From: Seohaeicola sp024304985
GTDB taxonomy: Bacteria > Pseudomonadota > Alphaproteobacteria > Rhodobacterales > Rhodobacteraceae
Length of the DNA: 64,000 bases
Direction: 5' to 3'
NCBI RefSeq assembly: GCF_028802875.1
Contig: NZ_JARAMP010000001.1
Location: 264,055-328,054 of the forward strand
Under the pieces are notes generated by a model. It was not told where the DNA came from. It saw only the letters and a program-made list of their open reading frames with translations, and ran no database searches. Positions 8,921 through 17,119 of the stretch are shown in pieces (position 1 is the first letter of the stretch; each line of letters starts with the position of its first letter). Made by a program: the position numbers and the translations under genes.

Positions 8921-10204
8921 TCAGTCCCGTGCCAGCAATGCGATCAATGACCGCCCCATCACCTTTGCAGAATCCAGCATATCATCCACGCCGACATATT
9001 CATCCGGTTTATGCGCAAGGTCCAGAATGCCGGGACCATAGGCAATGCAATTCTTCAGCTTGCCGATCCGGTCGATATGTTTTTGGTCGTAAGTCCCCGG
9101 CGAGACGACATATTCCGCCTCGCGTCCCATCGTGTCGGCGATGGCCTTTGCCACGACCTGCACCACGGGGGCGGATTTCTCGGTCATCGTGGGCAGGACA
9201 CGGTGCAATTCGGTCACGTCATAGCGGAACGTCGCGCGCCGCTCGGCCACGGTGCGCAGGATCTGCATCACCTCCTCGCGGACCTCGTCGATATCCTCCT
9301 CGATCAGGAAGCGGCGGTCGATCACCATGCGACAGCTATCGGGCACGCAGGGCGCGGGCAGGCCGGTGTAATCGTCGTCCTGCTCATCCTCGCCGCCATG
9401 GATCGAGTTGATGTTGAGCGTGGATTGCTTGGCTCCGTCCGGCACCACCGGCATATCCGTGCGTTTCTGCGCCAATGCCGGGAAGAGCGAGGTTTCCATC
9501 TCGGCCACCACCGCGCCCATGTGGCGCACGGCGCAATCGCCAAGGAAAGGCATGGAACCGTGGGCGATCTCGCCATGGGTTTCAATCTCGGCCCACCAGA
9601 CACCGCGATGGCCCAGACAGATCCGGTCCTTGTTCAGGGGTTCGGGGATGATGACATGCTGCACACGTTCGGGGCTGAAATAGCCCTTCTCGGCCAGATA
9701 GGCGACACCGCCGAAGCCGCCGGATTCCTCGTCTGCCGTCCCGCTGATCTCGATGGCGCCCGCAAAATCGGGGCAGATCGCCAGAAACGCCTCGGCCGCG
9801 ATGATGCTGGCCGCCAGCCCGCCCTTCATGTCGCAGGCACCACGTCCGTAGATCTTGCCGTCTTTCAGTTCACCGCCGAAGGGATCGGTGGTCCAGCCAC
9901 GCCCGACCTCGACCACGTCGATATGGCTGTTGAAATGCACGCATTCGCCTTTATAGGCCCCTTCGCGCCGCGCCACGATGTTCCAGCGCGGGTGCTTGTC
10001 GCTGTCGCCGGGGGCACCAAAGGCGCGCACCAGTTCGGTCTGAAACCCCTGCGCGCCAAGGCGGCGGTCAAGGTATTCGCAAATCTCAAGATAATTGTCG
10101 CCGGGCGGGTTCAGCGTCGGGATACGGATCAGGTCCTGTGTCAGCGCGATCAGATCGTCGCGTCGCGCCACCACCGCTTCGTCCAGCCTGTCAGTCAGGG
10201 ACAT
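8921..10204 (-). CDS. M20 family metallopeptidase/deacylase (ArgE/DapE family)
   Basis: The 427-residue protein has the M20 metal centre: HFNSHIDV (His94 with Asp96), GRGACDMKGG (bridging Asp125) and TADEESGG (general base Glu159, metal ligand Glu160). A dimerisation domain interrupts the catalytic domain in the usual way. Family members hydrolyse N-acyl amino acids (acetylornithine, succinyl-diaminopimelate) or dipeptides with two zinc or cobalt ions. It is the first gene of the operon that continues into the peptide-type ABC transporter, aldehyde dehydrogenase and SDR. It is therefore more likely a catabolic deacylase for the imported compound than an arginine biosynthesis enzyme. Its promoter region, shared with the divergent LuxR-type gene, holds a perfect palindrome. 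Confidence 0.85.
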   Translation of the reverse strand: MSLTDRLDEAVVARRDDLIALTQDLIRIPTLNPPGDNYLEICEYLDRRLGAQGFQTELVRAFGAPGDSDKHPRWNIVARREGAYKGECVHFNSHIDVVEVGRGWTTDPFGGELKDGKIYGRGACDMKGGLAASIIAAEAFLAICPDFAGAIEISGTADEESGGFGGVAYLAEKGYFSPERVQHVIIPEPLNKDRICLGHRGVWWAEIETHGEIAHGSMPFLGDCAVRHMGAVVAEMETSLFPALAQKRTDMPVVPDGAKQSTLNINSIHGGEDEQDDDYTGLPAPCVPDSCRMVIDRRFLIEEDIDEVREEVMQILRTVAERRATFRYDVTELHRVLPTMTEKSAPVVQVVAKAIADTMGREAEYVVSPGTYDQKHIDRIGKLKNCIAYGPGILDLAHKPDEYVGVDDMLDSAKVMGRSLIALLARD

Positions 10205-10256
10205 CGCACGCTCCTTTACCCTTGCCTTGGAAAGATCAGCATGCTTTGCCGCAACT

Positions 10257-10272
10257 ACGGTATCAATACCGT
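10257..10272. promoter_or_regulatory. Palindromic operator between the M20 operon and the PAS-LuxR gene
   Basis: ACGGTAT-CA-ATACCGT is a perfect inverted repeat with 7-base arms in the 86-base divergent intergenic region. A third half-site, ACGGTA, follows at 10279-10284 and forms a second inverted repeat with TACCGT at 10267-10272. Helix-turn-helix LuxR proteins bind short dyads, and the adjacent PAS-LuxR regulator is the obvious candidate. It ends 18 bases before the regulator start codon. Confidence 0.6.
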
Positions 10273-10290
10273 ATAACCACGGTAGGCCCT

Positions 10291-10836
10291 ATGGACGACA
10301 TCGCCCGCATCGCCTTTGACCACGCGCCGGTCGGCATCGTGATGACCCGGCACCGCGTGATCGAACAATGCAACGCCACCTTCTGCGATCTGTCCGGCTA
10401 TCCCTCCGCCGCGCTTCTGGGGCAAAGCTTCCGCCTGCTCTACGGGTCCGAGGCCGAGTTCATCCAGATCCGCGACATCGGGCTGGAACCGCTGCGCCGC
10501 GCCGGGGACTATGCCGATGAACGGATGCTGCGTCATGCCGATGGTCACGCCGTCTGGTGCCGTTTTCGCGCCCGGACCCTGACGCCGGATGATCCGCTGG
10601 CCCGTGTGGTGATGAGCTTTGCGCCCATCACCACACGCCGCGACGGCCCCACCCTGACGCCCCGCGAACGGCAGGTGGTGACATGGTTGGCGCGCGGCAA
10701 GACATCCAAGGAAATCGCGCAGGTTCTGGGCCTGTCGCCCCGCACCATCGAGGATGTGCGCGCCCGCCTGATGCGGAAATTCGAGGTGCGCAATACCGGG
10801 CTGCTGCTGGCGCGCCTCAGCGATCTGGGACAGTAG
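10291..10836 (+). CDS. PAS domain LuxR-family transcriptional regulator
   Basis: Translation probably starts at the ATG at 10291. The 181-residue product begins with a PAS domain (residues 5-110: IAFDHAPVGIVMTRHRVIEQ, NATFCDLSGYPSAALLGQ, then a WCRFRARTL strand). It ends with a LuxR-type HTH (LTPRERQVVTWLARGKTSKE to EVRNTGLLLARLSDL). There is no receiver domain, so a small ligand or redox signal bound by the PAS domain is more likely than phosphorylation. It is divergent from the M20/ABC operon and the shared intergenic region carries a three-half-site palindrome. It probably controls that operon and itself. Its 3' end overlaps the convergent phosphoglycolate phosphatase gene by 20 bases. Confidence 0.85.
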   Translation: MDDIARIAFDHAPVGIVMTRHRVIEQCNATFCDLSGYPSAALLGQSFRLLYGSEAEFIQIRDIGLEPLRRAGDYADERMLRHADGHAVWCRFRARTLTPDDPLARVVMSFAPITTRRDGPTLTPRERQVVTWLARGKTSKEIAQVLGLSPRTIEDVRARLMRKFEVRNTGLLLARLSDLGQ

Positions 10837-11482
10837 CGGCCAGTTCTGCCACGATCCCCGGCAGCGTGTCGAAGTGATCAAAGCGCGCGATGCAGGTCAC
10901 GTCCGCATGCGGGATGTGGCAATAGCCTTGGGTGAAAAAGGCGAAGGGCACGCCCGCCGCCTGTGCCGTCTCCGCGTCCACCTCGCTGTCACCGACATAG
11001 AGGCCCGAGTCCATGCCCAGCGCGGCGAAGGCATGGTGCAGGGGCGCGGGATCGGGTTTCTTGGTGGCCAGCGTATCGCCGCCTACCACAACGTCGAACA
11101 AATGCGCCACGCCGAACTGCGCCAGAACCTTGCGGGCGGGCGCTTCGGGCTTGTTGGTGCAGATGCCAAGGCGATGGCCATCACGCCGCAACCCCTCCAG
11201 CACAGTCATCACGCCGGGATAGGGGCGCGTGAGGTCATTGGATGCCGCGTTGTAATGCGCAAGTGTTGCGGCGGTCAGCCGTGCATGGTCAGCCATCGGA
11301 ATCCCGCACGCGCCCATCGCCTTGGCCACCAGATTGGGCAGGCCATGCCCGATGAAGGACACCACCGTCGGCAGGTCCAGCGCGGCATGGCCTTCATCCG
11401 TCAGGGTCCGGTTGATCGCCGCGCGGATATCCGGCGCGCTGTCGATCAGCGTGCCGTCCAGATCAAAGACGATGGCCCTCAC
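10817..11482 (-). CDS. gph: Phosphoglycolate phosphatase (HAD superfamily)
   Basis: The 221-residue HAD hydrolase has motif I VFDLDGTLIDSAPD (nucleophile and acid aspartates), motif II in ICTNKP, motif III lysine in KKPDPAPLHHA and motif IV VGDSEVDAETA. The TLIDSAPDI stretch and the cap domain size fit Gph/CbbZ. It hydrolyses 2-phosphoglycolate to glycolate, a by-product of RuBisCO oxygenation or of DNA repair. I chose the GTG at 11480-11482 because it overlaps the rpe stop codon (GTGA) and starts directly before the nucleophile motif. It ends the fbp-fba-rpe operon. No RuBisCO is in view, so its role here may be housekeeping detoxification. Confidence 0.88.
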   Translation of the reverse strand: MRAIVFDLDGTLIDSAPDIRAAINRTLTDEGHAALDLPTVVSFIGHGLPNLVAKAMGACGIPMADHARLTAATLAHYNAASNDLTRPYPGVMTVLEGLRRDGHRLGICTNKPEAPARKVLAQFGVAHLFDVVVGGDTLATKKPDPAPLHHAFAALGMDSGLYVGDSEVDAETAQAAGVPFAFFTQGYCHIPHADVTCIARFDHFDTLPGIVAELAATVPDR

Positions 11483-12171
11483 CCCCGCGCGGCCTCGGCT
11501 GCTTGACGGATAGCGCGGATATTGTCGCCGTAAGGCGCGGGGTTCTCGACCGAACCGCCCTTGAACACGGCCGATCCCGCCACCAGAACATCGGCGCCCG
11601 CTGCCACGACCAGAGGGGCGGTTTCCACCGTCACGCCGCCGTCGATCTCGATATGGATGGGCCGGTCGCCGATCATGGCGCGCAGGCGGGCCACCTTGTC
11701 GATCTGGCTGTGGATGAACTTCTGCCCGCCGAAACCGGGATTGACCGTCATCACGCACACCATGTCCACCATATCAAGCAGGTAATCCACCGCCTCGACC
11801 GGCGTGCCGGGGTTCAACGCCACGCCTGCCTTGATACCGTGCGCGCGGATCGCCTGCATCGTGCGGTGGACATGCGGCCCCGCCTCGACATGGGCAGTGA
11901 TGATATCGGCCCCCGCCTCGGCGAAGGCCGCGATATAGGGATCGACGGGTGCGATCATCAGATGCACATCCATCACGGTGGTCACATGCTTGCGAAAGGC
12001 CGCCACGGCGGGCGGGCCGAAGGTCAGGTTGGGCACGAAATGCCCGTCCATCACGTCCACATGCACCCAATCCGCGCCTTGTGCTTCGATCGCGCGGATC
12101 TCGGCCCCGAAATTGGCGAAATCCGCCGACAGGATCGACGGCGCGATCTTGATGGAACGATCAAGGCTCAT
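11479..12171 (-). CDS. rpe: Ribulose-phosphate 3-epimerase
   Basis: The 230-residue TIM-barrel protein starts with KIAPSILSADFANFGAEIRA. It has HVDVMDGHFVPNLTFGP (metal-binding His and catalytic Asp), DVHLMI, MTVNPGFGGQKFI and EIDGGV with its catalytic Asp, then the phosphate-binding segment ADVLVAGSAVF. All are diagnostic of Rpe. It interconverts ribulose 5-phosphate and xylulose 5-phosphate in the pentose phosphate or Calvin pathway, using a divalent metal. It lies downstream of the class II aldolase gene, separated by 106 bases that hold a repeat with two hairpins, and overlaps gph by four bases. Confidence 0.95.
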   Translation of the reverse strand: MSLDRSIKIAPSILSADFANFGAEIRAIEAQGADWVHVDVMDGHFVPNLTFGPPAVAAFRKHVTTVMDVHLMIAPVDPYIAAFAEAGADIITAHVEAGPHVHRTMQAIRAHGIKAGVALNPGTPVEAVDYLLDMVDMVCVMTVNPGFGGQKFIHSQIDKVARLRAMIGDRPIHIEIDGGVTVETAPLVVAAGADVLVAGSAVFKGGSVENPAPYGDNIRAIRQAAEAARG

Positions 12172-12194
12172 GTCGTCTCTCCTACGTCAGCCTG

Positions 12195-12263
12195 CTTCAT
12201 CTTGCCCCAAATATTCTGGGGGGAGCGTCGAACACAGTTCGACGCGGGGGGCAAGGCCCCCCG
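12195..12263 (+). repeat. Short interspersed repeat, copy B, with tandem hairpins
   Basis: CTTCATCTTGCCCCAAATA at 12195-12213 matches the repeat core. It is followed by a perfect stem GCGTCGAA/TTCGACGC (12225-12245, 5-base loop) and then CGGGGGGC/GCCCCCCG (12245-12263, 3-base loop). It sits between fba and rpe, and the hairpins may modulate read-through in that operon. Confidence 0.7.
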
Positions 12264-12277
12264 CCTTCACGCGTGAC

Positions 12278-13357
12278 TTACGCAGCCTTGCTGCCCGTCG
12301 CGCGCGGGTCGAGTTTGCCGGAAGCATAGCGCGCGGCCATGTCATCCATGCTGATCACCTTGATCGCGCTGGCATGGCCAGCGGTGCCGAAACGCTCGAA
12401 ACGGTCGCGGCACAGCGCTTCCATCTCGGCCATGGCGGGGATCATGAACTTGCGCGGGTCGAACTCGTCGGGGTGTTCCATCGCGATCTTGCGGAACTGC
12501 CCGGTGATCGCCATGCGGCAATCGGTGTCGATATTGACCTTGCGCACGCCCATCTTGATGCCGCGCTCGATCTCCTCGACCGGCACGCCATAGGTCTGGG
12601 GCATTTTCCCACCATGGGCGTTGATCAGGTCCTGCAGGTATTGCGGGACCGAGCTTGATCCGTGCATCACCAGATGGGTGTCGGGCAGCTTGGCGTGGAT
12701 CGCCTCGATCGTGGACATGGCAAGGATCTCGCCATCGGGCTTGCGGCTGAACTTGTAGGCGCCGTGGCTGGTGCCGCAGGCAATGGCCAGCGCATCGCAT
12801 TTGGTCTTCATCACGAAATCGACGGCCTGATCCGGGTCGGTCAGAAGTTGGTCATGGCTGAGTTTACCAACAGCGCCCGATCCATCCTCTTCACCGGCCT
12901 CGCCGGTTTCAAGGCTGCCCAGAACGCCCAGTTCCCCTTCGACCGAGGCGCCGACCAGATGGGCGGCTTCGGTCACGCGGCGGGTGACATCGACGTTGTA
13001 GTCATAGTCCGAGGGGGTTTTCATATCCTCTTCAAGGCTGCCATCCATCATGACCGAGGTAAAGCCGTGGCGGATCGCGCTCAGGCAGGTGCCCATGTTG
13101 TTGCCGTGGTCCTGATGCATGCAGACAGGGATATTGGGGAACATCTCGACCAGACCCATCATGATATGGCGCAGCATCAGATCGCCCGCGTATTTGCGCG
13201 CGCCACGGCTGGCCTGGATGATGACGGGCGCATCAACCGACTTGGCCGCGTTCATGATCGCAAGGCCCTGCTCCATGTTGTTGATGTTGAAGGCCGGCAC
13301 GCCATAGCCATGCTCGGCCGCGTGATCCAGCAGTTGACGCATCGTGATAAGTGCCAT
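12278..13357 (-). CDS. fba: Fructose-bisphosphate aldolase class II, Calvin-cycle subtype
   Basis: The 359-residue protein starts MALITMRQLLDHAAEHGYGV and shows class II zinc ligands in HQDHGNN, EGELG and GTSHG and in the later LVMHGSSSVP. The phosphate site is GIKMGVRKVNIDTDCR. Its length and the SLETGEAGEEDGSGAVGK region match the Calvin-cycle subtype (CbbA-like) rather than the E. coli FbaA type. It cleaves or forms fructose 1,6-bisphosphate (and sedoheptulose bisphosphate in the Calvin cycle). It follows the fructose-1,6-bisphosphatase gene in the same orientation, as in cbb operons. No prk, tkt, gap or RuBisCO gene is present here, so gluconeogenesis may be its main role. Confidence 0.93.
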   Translation of the reverse strand: MALITMRQLLDHAAEHGYGVPAFNINNMEQGLAIMNAAKSVDAPVIIQASRGARKYAGDLMLRHIMMGLVEMFPNIPVCMHQDHGNNMGTCLSAIRHGFTSVMMDGSLEEDMKTPSDYDYNVDVTRRVTEAAHLVGASVEGELGVLGSLETGEAGEEDGSGAVGKLSHDQLLTDPDQAVDFVMKTKCDALAIACGTSHGAYKFSRKPDGEILAMSTIEAIHAKLPDTHLVMHGSSSVPQYLQDLINAHGGKMPQTYGVPVEEIERGIKMGVRKVNIDTDCRMAITGQFRKIAMEHPDEFDPRKFMIPAMAEMEALCRDRFERFGTAGHASAIKVISMDDMAARYASGKLDPRATGSKAA

Positions 13358-13427
13358 GTGTAGTCATCCCCTCAAGGTCGATATGTCCCGGCGCCCGCGC
13401 GTCCGGTGAATGTTGCGGCGACTGCGA

Positions 13428-14390
13428 TCAGTGCGCCTTGTCGTAATATCCTGCCACTTGGCGCACCTTCTCGGGGCTGCCGAAAACCAGCGGGCTGCGC
13501 GCGTGCAGCGCATCTGCGGCCTGCTCCATGATGGGTGTCCGGCCATCGGTCGCCAGACCGCCAGCCTGTTCGATCAGAAAGGCAATCGGCGCCACCTCAT
13601 AGACCATGCGCAGGCGTCCCTTCTCATAGCCCGGACGCGCATCGCCGGGATAGAGGAAGATGCCCCCCCGAGTCAGAATCCGGTGGGTTTCCGCCACCAG
13701 AGACGCGACCCAGCGCATGTTGCTGTCCTGCCCGTGCGGCCCGGTCTTGCCGGCCTGACAATCCTCTATATAGGAACGGATCGCCGCATCCCAATGCCGG
13801 TGGTTCGAGGCGTTGATGGCATATTCCTTGGACATGCCCGGCGTCTGCATCCCGTCATTGACCAGCACGAACTGCCCGGTGGCAGGGTCCAGCGCGAACA
13901 TCAGGGTGCCCTTGCCAAAGGTCACGGCAAGGCAGCATTGCGGGCCGAAGATGATATAGCCACCTGCCACCTGTTCCGAGGCAGGGCGGAGGAAACTGGC
14001 ATCCGCGTCGTCCTTGGCCTCAAAAATCGAAAAGATCGTGCCGATGGAGACGTTCACATCGATATTGGACGATCCATCCAGCGGATCAATGGCCAGCGCG
14101 TAACGCCCCTTGGGGTTCAGCGCCAGAACAACATCCTGCTCTTCCGATGCATACCAGCGCACGGAGGTCTGGCGCAGCGCCGCTTCGAACATCTCGTCGG
14201 CCAGCACGTCCAGCGCCTTCTGCCCGTCACCGCCTGCGTTCTCGCCGACCTCATGCCCCAGCGATTGCCCCAGAGGTCCGCGTGCGATGATCCCTGCCAG
14301 TTCCACGCCCACTGCGCAAAGCGCCTGCATCACGGGGGTGAGTTCGGCGGGGATCAACGGGCTGGACAGGACGGTGTCTGTGTCGGGCAT
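13428..14390 (-). CDS. fbp: Class 1 fructose-1,6-bisphosphatase
   Basis: The 320-residue protein has the family signature AIDPLDGSSNIDVNVSIGTI with metal-binding aspartates. Other conserved parts are the acidic WYASEEQD site, the substrate-binding GGIFLYPGD and the C-terminal YEVAPIAFLIEQAGG. It hydrolyses fructose 1,6-bisphosphate to fructose 6-phosphate, the committed gluconeogenic step, and also acts in the Calvin cycle. It is the first gene of a minus-strand set fbp-fba-rpe-gph. The promoter should lie in the 260-base gap to the divergent SDR gene, where I see no clear operator for a CbbR-type regulator. Confidence 0.95.
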   Translation of the reverse strand: MPDTDTVLSSPLIPAELTPVMQALCAVGVELAGIIARGPLGQSLGHEVGENAGGDGQKALDVLADEMFEAALRQTSVRWYASEEQDVVLALNPKGRYALAIDPLDGSSNIDVNVSIGTIFSIFEAKDDADASFLRPASEQVAGGYIIFGPQCCLAVTFGKGTLMFALDPATGQFVLVNDGMQTPGMSKEYAINASNHRHWDAAIRSYIEDCQAGKTGPHGQDSNMRWVASLVAETHRILTRGGIFLYPGDARPGYEKGRLRMVYEVAPIAFLIEQAGGLATDGRTPIMEQAADALHARSPLVFGSPEKVRQVAGYYDKAH

Positions 14391-14608
14391 GGCGGTTCCG
14401 GTTCCTCGTCTTTCATGGGCAGGCGCGGGGCATCCGTCATCCGGACCCGCCGCATCGGCGCCTTGTTATCCGAAGTTGCGCGCAAGGAAAATCCAATATG
14501 CAGCAGGATGGGGATTCCGGCGCAGAATCCGCGCGCCACGCCTGCCGGTTGCCCGGACCCGCGCCGTATCCCGACCTGCGGAAAGAAATTTCGCACAGTT
14601 GATCCGGC

Positions 14609-14624
14609 CTTGCCTTTGTGCAAG
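14609..14624. promoter_or_regulatory. Inverted repeat upstream of the SDR/acyl-CoA synthetase genes
   Basis: CTTGC-CTTTGT-GCAAG lies 26 bases upstream of the GTG start at 14651. Its central 14 bases, TTGCCTTTGTGCAA, nearly equal TTTGCCTTTGGCAAA at 19047-19061 in front of the second acyl-CoA synthetase. The shared element may be the operator of the IclR regulator encoded between them. Confidence 0.4.
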
Positions 14625-14650
14625 CTTTGACAAAACGGTGGGAGGACCGG

Positions 14651-15415
14651 GTGAGATTTCAAGGAAAGGTTGCGCTGGTCACCGGCGCATCAGGGGGGAT
14701 CGGACGTGCCACAGCCGCCCGGCTGGCATCAGAGGGCGCAGCGGTCGTGCTGGTCGATCTGGTCGATTGCGCCCTGCCAACGGCGGGTGGTCCGCATCTG
14801 TCGGTCCCCTGCGATGTGGCGGATGAGGCGCAGGTCAAAGCCTGCATCGCCACCGTGCTGGCGCGTTTCGGGCGGATCGACGTGCTGTGCAACAACGCGG
14901 GCATCACCTGCACACATGCCCCGATCACCGAGATCAACTCGGACGATTGGGCGCGCGTGATGGGCGTCAATCTGTTCGGCACCGCACATTTCATCAAACA
15001 TGCCGCCCCCGCGATGATTGCCCAAGGCGGTGGTGCCATCGTCAACACGGCCTCGGTCGCGGGGATCAGGTCGGGGGCGGGGGGCAATGTCTATTCCGCG
15101 TCGAAGGCCGGGGTGATCAACCTGACCCAGACCACCGCCTGCGATCTGGGCGGGCATGGCATCCGCGTGAATGCGGTCTGTCCCGGCCTGATCGAGACGG
15201 GGATGACTCAGCCGATCTTCGACTACGCCCGCAGCGTCGGGAAAGAGGACCGTCTGGGCGCCCGCTGCGAGTTGCGCCGCTATGGCCGGCCTGAGGAAGT
15301 GGCGGCCGTCATCGCCTTCCTTGCCAGCGAAGACGCCAGCTATATCACCGGGCAGGCGATTCCGGTGGACGGGGGCAATACCGCCTCGCTCAATCTGCCC
15401 GGCATGAAGGTCTGA
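14651..15415 (+). CDS. SDR family oxidoreductase
   Basis: The 254-residue classical SDR has the nucleotide motif VTGASGGIGRATA, CNNAGIT, catalytic Ser in NTASVAGIRSG, YSASK and a C-terminal GQAIPVDGG. I prefer the GTG at 14651 because GGGAGGA lies 4 bases upstream. An ORF extension to 14618 would add 11 residues without a ribosome site. The gene is followed three bases later by an acyl-CoA synthetase gene and then by IclR, making a three-gene unit. It probably acts on a hydroxy- or keto-acid or its CoA ester. Without a closer match, the substrate stays open. Confidence 0.85.
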   Translation: MRFQGKVALVTGASGGIGRATAARLASEGAAVVLVDLVDCALPTAGGPHLSVPCDVADEAQVKACIATVLARFGRIDVLCNNAGITCTHAPITEINSDDWARVMGVNLFGTAHFIKHAAPAMIAQGGGAIVNTASVAGIRSGAGGNVYSASKAGVINLTQTTACDLGGHGIRVNAVCPGLIETGMTQPIFDYARSVGKEDRLGARCELRRYGRPEEVAAVIAFLASEDASYITGQAIPVDGGNTASLNLPGMKV

Positions 15416-15418
15416 CCG

Positions 15419-17119
15419 ATGCCCGCAATGACCCTGCATCACGCGATCTGGCCCGAGGGGATGCCCAAGTCCCTGAACGCGCCCGACCAGACCATGTTCG
15501 CCAATCTGGCCACCAGTGCCGCCCGCTTTCCCGACCGTCCGGCGCTGGTGTTCTACGGGCAGGAGATCACCTATGCCGATCTGCTGGACAGGGTCGAACG
15601 GCTGGCCGGGTGGATGCAGGCCGAGGCGGGGATCGCACGCGGTGACCGGGTGTTGCTCTGCCTGCAAAACAGCCCGCATTTCGTGATCGGTTATTATGCA
15701 ATCCTGCGCGCCGATGCGGTGGTGGTGCCCGTCAACCCCATGAGCAAGGGGGCAGAGCTTGAGCATCTGGCCCGCGACACCGGCGCACGGCTGATGCTGG
15801 GCGGTCAGGATGGTCTGGACGATGCGACCCCGCTGATCGCGGCAGGTCTGCTGGACCGGGTTCTGGTTGCCACCTACGCCGCAGGAACCGACCCCGCCCA
15901 TGACATTCCGCTGCCCGACATGCTGGCCGGTCTGGACAGCGCCGATGTGTCAGGACCCGGTCTGACCCGCTGGGCTGACGCCTTGGCCGCAGGGCACCGC
16001 CCCGGCCCGCATCTGGCAAAGCCGGGTGATCTGGCGTTGATCCCCTACAGTTCCGGCACGACGGGCCAACCCAAGGGCTGCATGCACAGCCACCGCACGG
16101 TGATGGAAACGGCTTATGGCGGCGTGGTCTGGAACCCCTCGCGCGAAACCGATGTGCATCTGGCGACGCTGCCGTTTTTCCACGTCACGGGGATGCAGGC
16201 CGCGATGAACGGCCCGATCCTTGCGGGCGGCTGCATCGTCATCCTGATCCGCTGGAACCGCGCCCATGCCGCGCGGCTGATACAACGCTATCGCGTGACG
16301 CGCTGGCGTTCGATCTCGACAATGGCGATTGATCTGGTGAACGACCCGGACGTGTCCAGCTATGACCTGAGCAGCCTCAAGGCGCTGGGGGGCGGCGGGG
16401 CCGCGATGCCCGAGGCGGTGGCGGCGAAGCTGAAGGCGATCACGGGGCTGGACTATATCGAAGGTTATGGCCTGTCCGAGACCATGGCCGCGACCCATAT
16501 CAACCCCGTCCACGCGCCCAAGCGGCAATGCCTTGGCGTGCCCGTGTTCGATGTGGATTGCCGTATCCTGTCGGTGACCGATGGCACCGAACTTGGCCCC
16601 GATGAGGTGGGCGAGATCGTGACCCACGGTCCGCAGGTCTTTCTTGGCTACTGGAACAACCCACAAGCCACGGATGAGGCGTTCCTGACCATCGACGGCA
16701 AGCCGTTCTTTCGCACCGGCGATCTGGGCTATTACGACAAGCACGGCTATTTCTTCATGGTGGACCGCGTGAAGCGGATGATCAACGCGTCTGGCTTCAA
16801 GGTCTGGCCCGCCGAGGTCGAGGCGCTGATGCACCGGCATCCCGATATCGCCGAGGTCTGCGTCATCGCCAGCCCCGATCCCCGCCGGGGCGAGACGGTC
16901 AAGGCCTGCATCGTGCCAAGCCCTGCTGCACGAGACCGGCTGACAGGGCAGGATGTGATCGACTGGTGCAAGACACAGATGGCCGCGTATAAGTGCCCTA
17001 CGCAGGTGACCTTCATGGACAGCCTGCCGAAATCGGGCGCGGGCAAGGTGCTGTGGCGCGTCCTGACCGAAGCGGAATTCGCGGCACAGACAGACAGCAG
17101 GACAGGAACGACAGCGTGA
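15419..17119 (+). CDS. AMP-dependent acyl-CoA synthetase/ligase
   Basis: The 566-residue protein of the ANL superfamily has the P-loop YSSGTTGQPKGCMHSH, the A5 motif GYGLSETMA, the A7-A8 hinge FRTGDLGYYDKHGYFFMVDR and a C-terminal catalytic Lys in PKSGAGKVLWR. It activates a carboxylic acid to the acyl-AMP and then to the acyl-CoA thioester in the cytosol. The chain length preference cannot be read off. It overlaps the IclR gene start by four bases (GTGA), so the regulator is translationally coupled to it. Together with the second synthetase at 19117 it feeds the beta-oxidation-like operon downstream. Confidence 0.9.
   Translation: MPAMTLHHAIWPEGMPKSLNAPDQTMFANLATSAARFPDRPALVFYGQEITYADLLDRVERLAGWMQAEAGIARGDRVLLCLQNSPHFVIGYYAILRADAVVVPVNPMSKGAELEHLARDTGARLMLGGQDGLDDATPLIAAGLLDRVLVATYAAGTDPAHDIPLPDMLAGLDSADVSGPGLTRWADALAAGHRPGPHLAKPGDLALIPYSSGTTGQPKGCMHSHRTVMETAYGGVVWNPSRETDVHLATLPFFHVTGMQAAMNGPILAGGCIVILIRWNRAHAARLIQRYRVTRWRSISTMAIDLVNDPDVSSYDLSSLKALGGGGAAMPEAVAAKLKAITGLDYIEGYGLSETMAATHINPVHAPKRQCLGVPVFDVDCRILSVTDGTELGPDEVGEIVTHGPQVFLGYWNNPQATDEAFLTIDGKPFFRTGDLGYYDKHGYFFMVDRVKRMINASGFKVWPAEVEALMHRHPDIAEVCVIASPDPRRGETVKACIVPSPAARDRLTGQDVIDWCKTQMAAYKCPTQVTFMDSLPKSGAGKVLWRVLTEAEFAAQTDSRTGTTA

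Noticed and set aside
7111..9411. Very long plus-strand frame (766 codons) opposite the ABC operon
   Set aside because: It runs antisense through the binding-protein gene and deacylase gene, is rich in Arg, His and Gly as GC-rich shadow frames are, and has no ribosome site or domain.
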